Below, one piece after another: positions 61,979 to 64,000 of a stretch of DNA of 64,000 bases (position 1 is the stretch's first letter; each line of letters starts with the position of its first letter). Origin of the DNA: Comamonadaceae bacterium 2PF (GTDB lineage Bacteria > Pseudomonadota > Gammaproteobacteria > Burkholderiales > Burkholderiaceae_C); the NCBI GenBank assembly GCA_005502875.1, contig SCMV01000005.1:62001-126000 (forward strand), given 5' to 3'. The notes under the pieces are model-generated. The model ran no database searches. It was not told the origin of the DNA and was given only the letters and a program-made list of their open reading frames with translations. The translations under genes and the position numbers were made by a program.

Positions 61979-63586
61979 ATGTCGACCGCCAACCCGGGCG
62001 CCGAGGCGGTGCCGTCCGAGGCGCAGCCTGCGTCCGCACCCGCTGCGCAGCCAGTGCCGCATGCGCCGCTGCAAGGCGGCTCGCTGGCGCTGGGCACGCT
62101 GGCGTTGTCCCTTGCCACGTTCATGAACGTGCTGGACTCCTCGATCGCCAACGTGTCGCTGCCGGCCATCGCGGGTGACCTGGGCGTGAGCCCGACGCAG
62201 GGCACCTGGGTGATCACCAGCTTCGGGGTGGCCAACGCCATCTCGGTGCCGTTGACGGGCTGGCTCACGCAGCGCTTCGGTGCGGTGAGGCTGTTCACCG
62301 CCAGCGTGCTGCTGTTCGTGCTGGCGTCGTGGTTGTGCGGCCTGGCCGGCTCATTGGAGGCCTTGATCGGCTACCGCGTGCTGCAGGGCCTGGTGGCCGG
62401 GCCGATGATCCCGCTGTCGCAGACCTTGCTGCTGTCGAGCTACCCGCCGGCCAAGGCGGGGACGGCCTTGGCGATGTGGGCCATCACGACGCTGGTCGCG
62501 CCTGTGACCGGGCCTTTGCTGGGGGGCTGGATCACCGACAACGTCAGCTGGCCCTGGATCTTCTACATCAACGTGCCGGTGGGGCTGGCGGCCGCCGCCG
62601 TGACCTGGCGCATCTATGCCAAACGCGAGACGCCCATCAAGGTGCTGCCCATCGACAAGGTGGGGCTGGCGCTGCTGGTGCTGTGGGTGGGCGCGCTGCA
62701 GATCATGCTCGACAAGGGCAAGGAGCTGGACTGGTTCGAGAGCGGCGAGATCGTGGCGCTGGGCGTGGTGGCGCTGGTGGGCTTCGTCGTCTTCCTGATC
62801 TGGGAGCTCAACGAAGAGCACCCGGTGGTGGAGCTGCGCCTGTTCGCCTCGCGCAACTTCCTGTTCGGGGTGCTGACGCTGTCCATTGGCTACGGGCTGT
62901 TCTTTGGCAACGTGGTGCTGCTGCCTTTGTGGCTGCAGCAGCACATGGGCTACACCGCTTCGGTGGCGGGCATGGCGGTGGCGCCGGTGGGCCTGCTGGC
63001 CATCTTGCTGTCGCCCATCGTGGGCAAGAACGTGACCAGGGTGGACCCGCGCCTGCTGGCCACCGTGGCCTTCCTGTTTTTCGCGCTGGTGTTGTGGATG
63101 CGCTCGAGCTTCACGGTGCAGGCCGACTTCACGACCATCATGATCCCCACCATCTTGCAGGGTGGCGCGATCGCGTTCTTCTTCATCCCCTTGAGCGCCA
63201 TCACGCTGGCGGGGCTGACGCCGGATCGCATCCCGTCGGCATCGGGCTTGAGCAATTTCGTGCGCATCACGGCGGGGGCGATGGGCACGTCGGTGGTCAC
63301 CACGCTGTGGGATAGCCGCGCGACGATGCACCATGCGCACATGGTCGAGCACATCAGCGCCACCGACCCGGGCGCGGTCGAGGCGTTCTCGGTCTTGCAG
63401 TCGGCGGGGCTGTCCATGCAGCAGGCCGCTGCACAGGTCAACCGGTTGATCGATCAGCAGGCGTTCACGCGGGCGGCCGACGATGTCTTCCTGGCCTCGG
63501 CCGTTTTGTTCCTGCTGCTGATCCCGCTGATCTGGCTGGCCAAGGTCAAGAAGGGCGCCACGGCCGTGGATGGCGGGGCGCACTGA
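61979..63586 (+). CDS. emrB: EmrB-type MFS drug efflux transporter (DHA2, 14 TM)
   Basis: A 535-residue proton-driven exporter of hydrophobic compounds. MFS motifs: LDSSIANVSLPAIAGDLGVS in the first helix, GWLTQRFGAVRLF (motif A), and YRVLQGLVAGPMIPLSQ (motif C-like). It has about 14 membrane helices. Three bases separate it from emrA. Last gene of the MarR-controlled unit. Confidence 0.93.
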   Translation: MSTANPGAEAVPSEAQPASAPAAQPVPHAPLQGGSLALGTLALSLATFMNVLDSSIANVSLPAIAGDLGVSPTQGTWVITSFGVANAISVPLTGWLTQRFGAVRLFTASVLLFVLASWLCGLAGSLEALIGYRVLQGLVAGPMIPLSQTLLLSSYPPAKAGTALAMWAITTLVAPVTGPLLGGWITDNVSWPWIFYINVPVGLAAAAVTWRIYAKRETPIKVLPIDKVGLALLVLWVGALQIMLDKGKELDWFESGEIVALGVVALVGFVVFLIWELNEEHPVVELRLFASRNFLFGVLTLSIGYGLFFGNVVLLPLWLQQHMGYTASVAGMAVAPVGLLAILLSPIVGKNVTRVDPRLLATVAFLFFALVLWMRSSFTVQADFTTIMIPTILQGGAIAFFFIPLSAITLAGLTPDRIPSASGLSNFVRITAGAMGTSVVTTLWDSRATMHHAHMVEHISATDPGAVEAFSVLQSAGLSMQQAAAQVNRLIDQQAFTRAADDVFLASAVLFLLLIPLIWLAKVKKGATAVDGGAH

Positions 63587-63616
63587 GCCCCACATCAAGG
63601 CAGCCCGGGGCCTGCT

Positions 63617-64000
63617 TCAAGCCGGCACGCGGTAGTGCGCCTCGCTCATGAGGTCGATGCCGCACACCAGGTTTTCAGCCCAGGCGATGAACTGCGGCAC
63701 GGCATCGCCCACCAGCGGCGAGCCGTGTTGCGGCACGATCATGTCGATCTTGAGTTCGCGCACCATGCGCGCCCAGCAGCGCAGCACCTTGTTGGAGACC
63801 ATGTAGCGCCGGTGAAAGCCCTCCATGCCGCGCGGCAGTGGGTTCAGCGTCGCGATGGGCTTGAGCGCTTCTTCGCCCGGCACCAGTGACACGCCCAAGT
63901 CGCCCGAGAACAGGATGCGCGCCGTCGGGTCGTAGAACTGGAAGTTGCCCTCGGCGTGCATGAAGTGCGCGGGCAGGGCGATGAGCTCGCGCCGGCCCAC
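63617..64000 (-). CDS. Metallo-beta-lactamase-fold protein, C-terminal part
   Basis: The C-terminal 127 residues of a gene that continues past the right edge. The sequence (ALPAHFMHAEGNFQFYDPTA, ILFSGDLGVS, MIVPQHGSPLVGD) shows the His/Asp metal ligands of the oxygen-binding di-iron MBL family (FprA/ODP type): HAEGN, SGDLG and QHG. The first half with HxHxDH is not in the window, so function is not settled. Confidence 0.8.
   Translation of the reverse strand: MGRRELIALPAHFMHAEGNFQFYDPTARILFSGDLGVSLVPGEEALKPIATLNPLPRGMEGFHRRYMVSNKVLRCWARMVRELKIDMIVPQHGSPLVGDAVPQFIAWAENLVCGIDLMSEAHYRVPA

Overview
The window looks like a chromosome segment of a GC-rich beta-proteobacterium, most likely Burkholderiales. 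The support is the type of Cu/Hg resistance genes, the DUF5983/RadC/SbcCD-like island genes, and the thyA-folA and emr-type efflux neighbourhood. No tRNA, rRNA, CRISPR array or transposase was found.

Left part (1-10.1 kb): metal resistance. A CopA-type ATPase (cut by the left edge) is divergent from a small copper chaperone; both have CueR-like promoters (TTCC-N7-GGAA in a 19-bp spacer). A cusCBA silver/copper RND pump follows on the minus strand, preceded by a Cys/His-rich exported protein and its overlapping MerR-family gene. A mercury locus (merR divergent from merT-merP and a GDCCVxC protein) has no mercuric reductase.

Middle part (about 10.3-51.9 kb): a genomic island or ICE fragment that ends in a tyrosine integrase with repeated 11-bp sites around its promoter. 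Its maintenance and recombination genes are a Gp3-like zinc protein, Mre11- and Rad50-like proteins, a RadC-ZnRibbon-DUF5983 operon, a large ParB, a second tyrosine recombinase and a ParM/ParR-like pair. Defence-type cargo sits between them: HNH + AbiH (inserted between the Mre11- and Rad50-like genes), a TIR protein divergent from a membrane SH3 protein, a type I restriction system with a DUF1016 nuclease, a two-gene SF1 helicase plus large nuclease-like protein, and an HNH gene divergent from a CoiA-like nuclease. Several minus-strand island genes have structured leaders. Three carry a nearly identical 22-nt element followed by perfect hairpins, resembling the radC RNA motif.

Right part (52.3-64 kb): ordinary chromosome. 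It holds a diguanylate cyclase, a TerC protein, thyA-folA, an OmpA-type lipoprotein, an ABC exporter, a MarR regulator with a clear operator-promoter, an outer-membrane factor with EmrA/EmrB, and the 3' end of a metallo-beta-lactamase-fold gene.

The best candidates for something undescribed are the helicase/nuclease-like pair (34.7-41.6 kb) and the repeated leader RNA system that may co-regulate the island's radC, small-protein and recombinase genes. All functions are inferred from sequence by eye; no database search was run.
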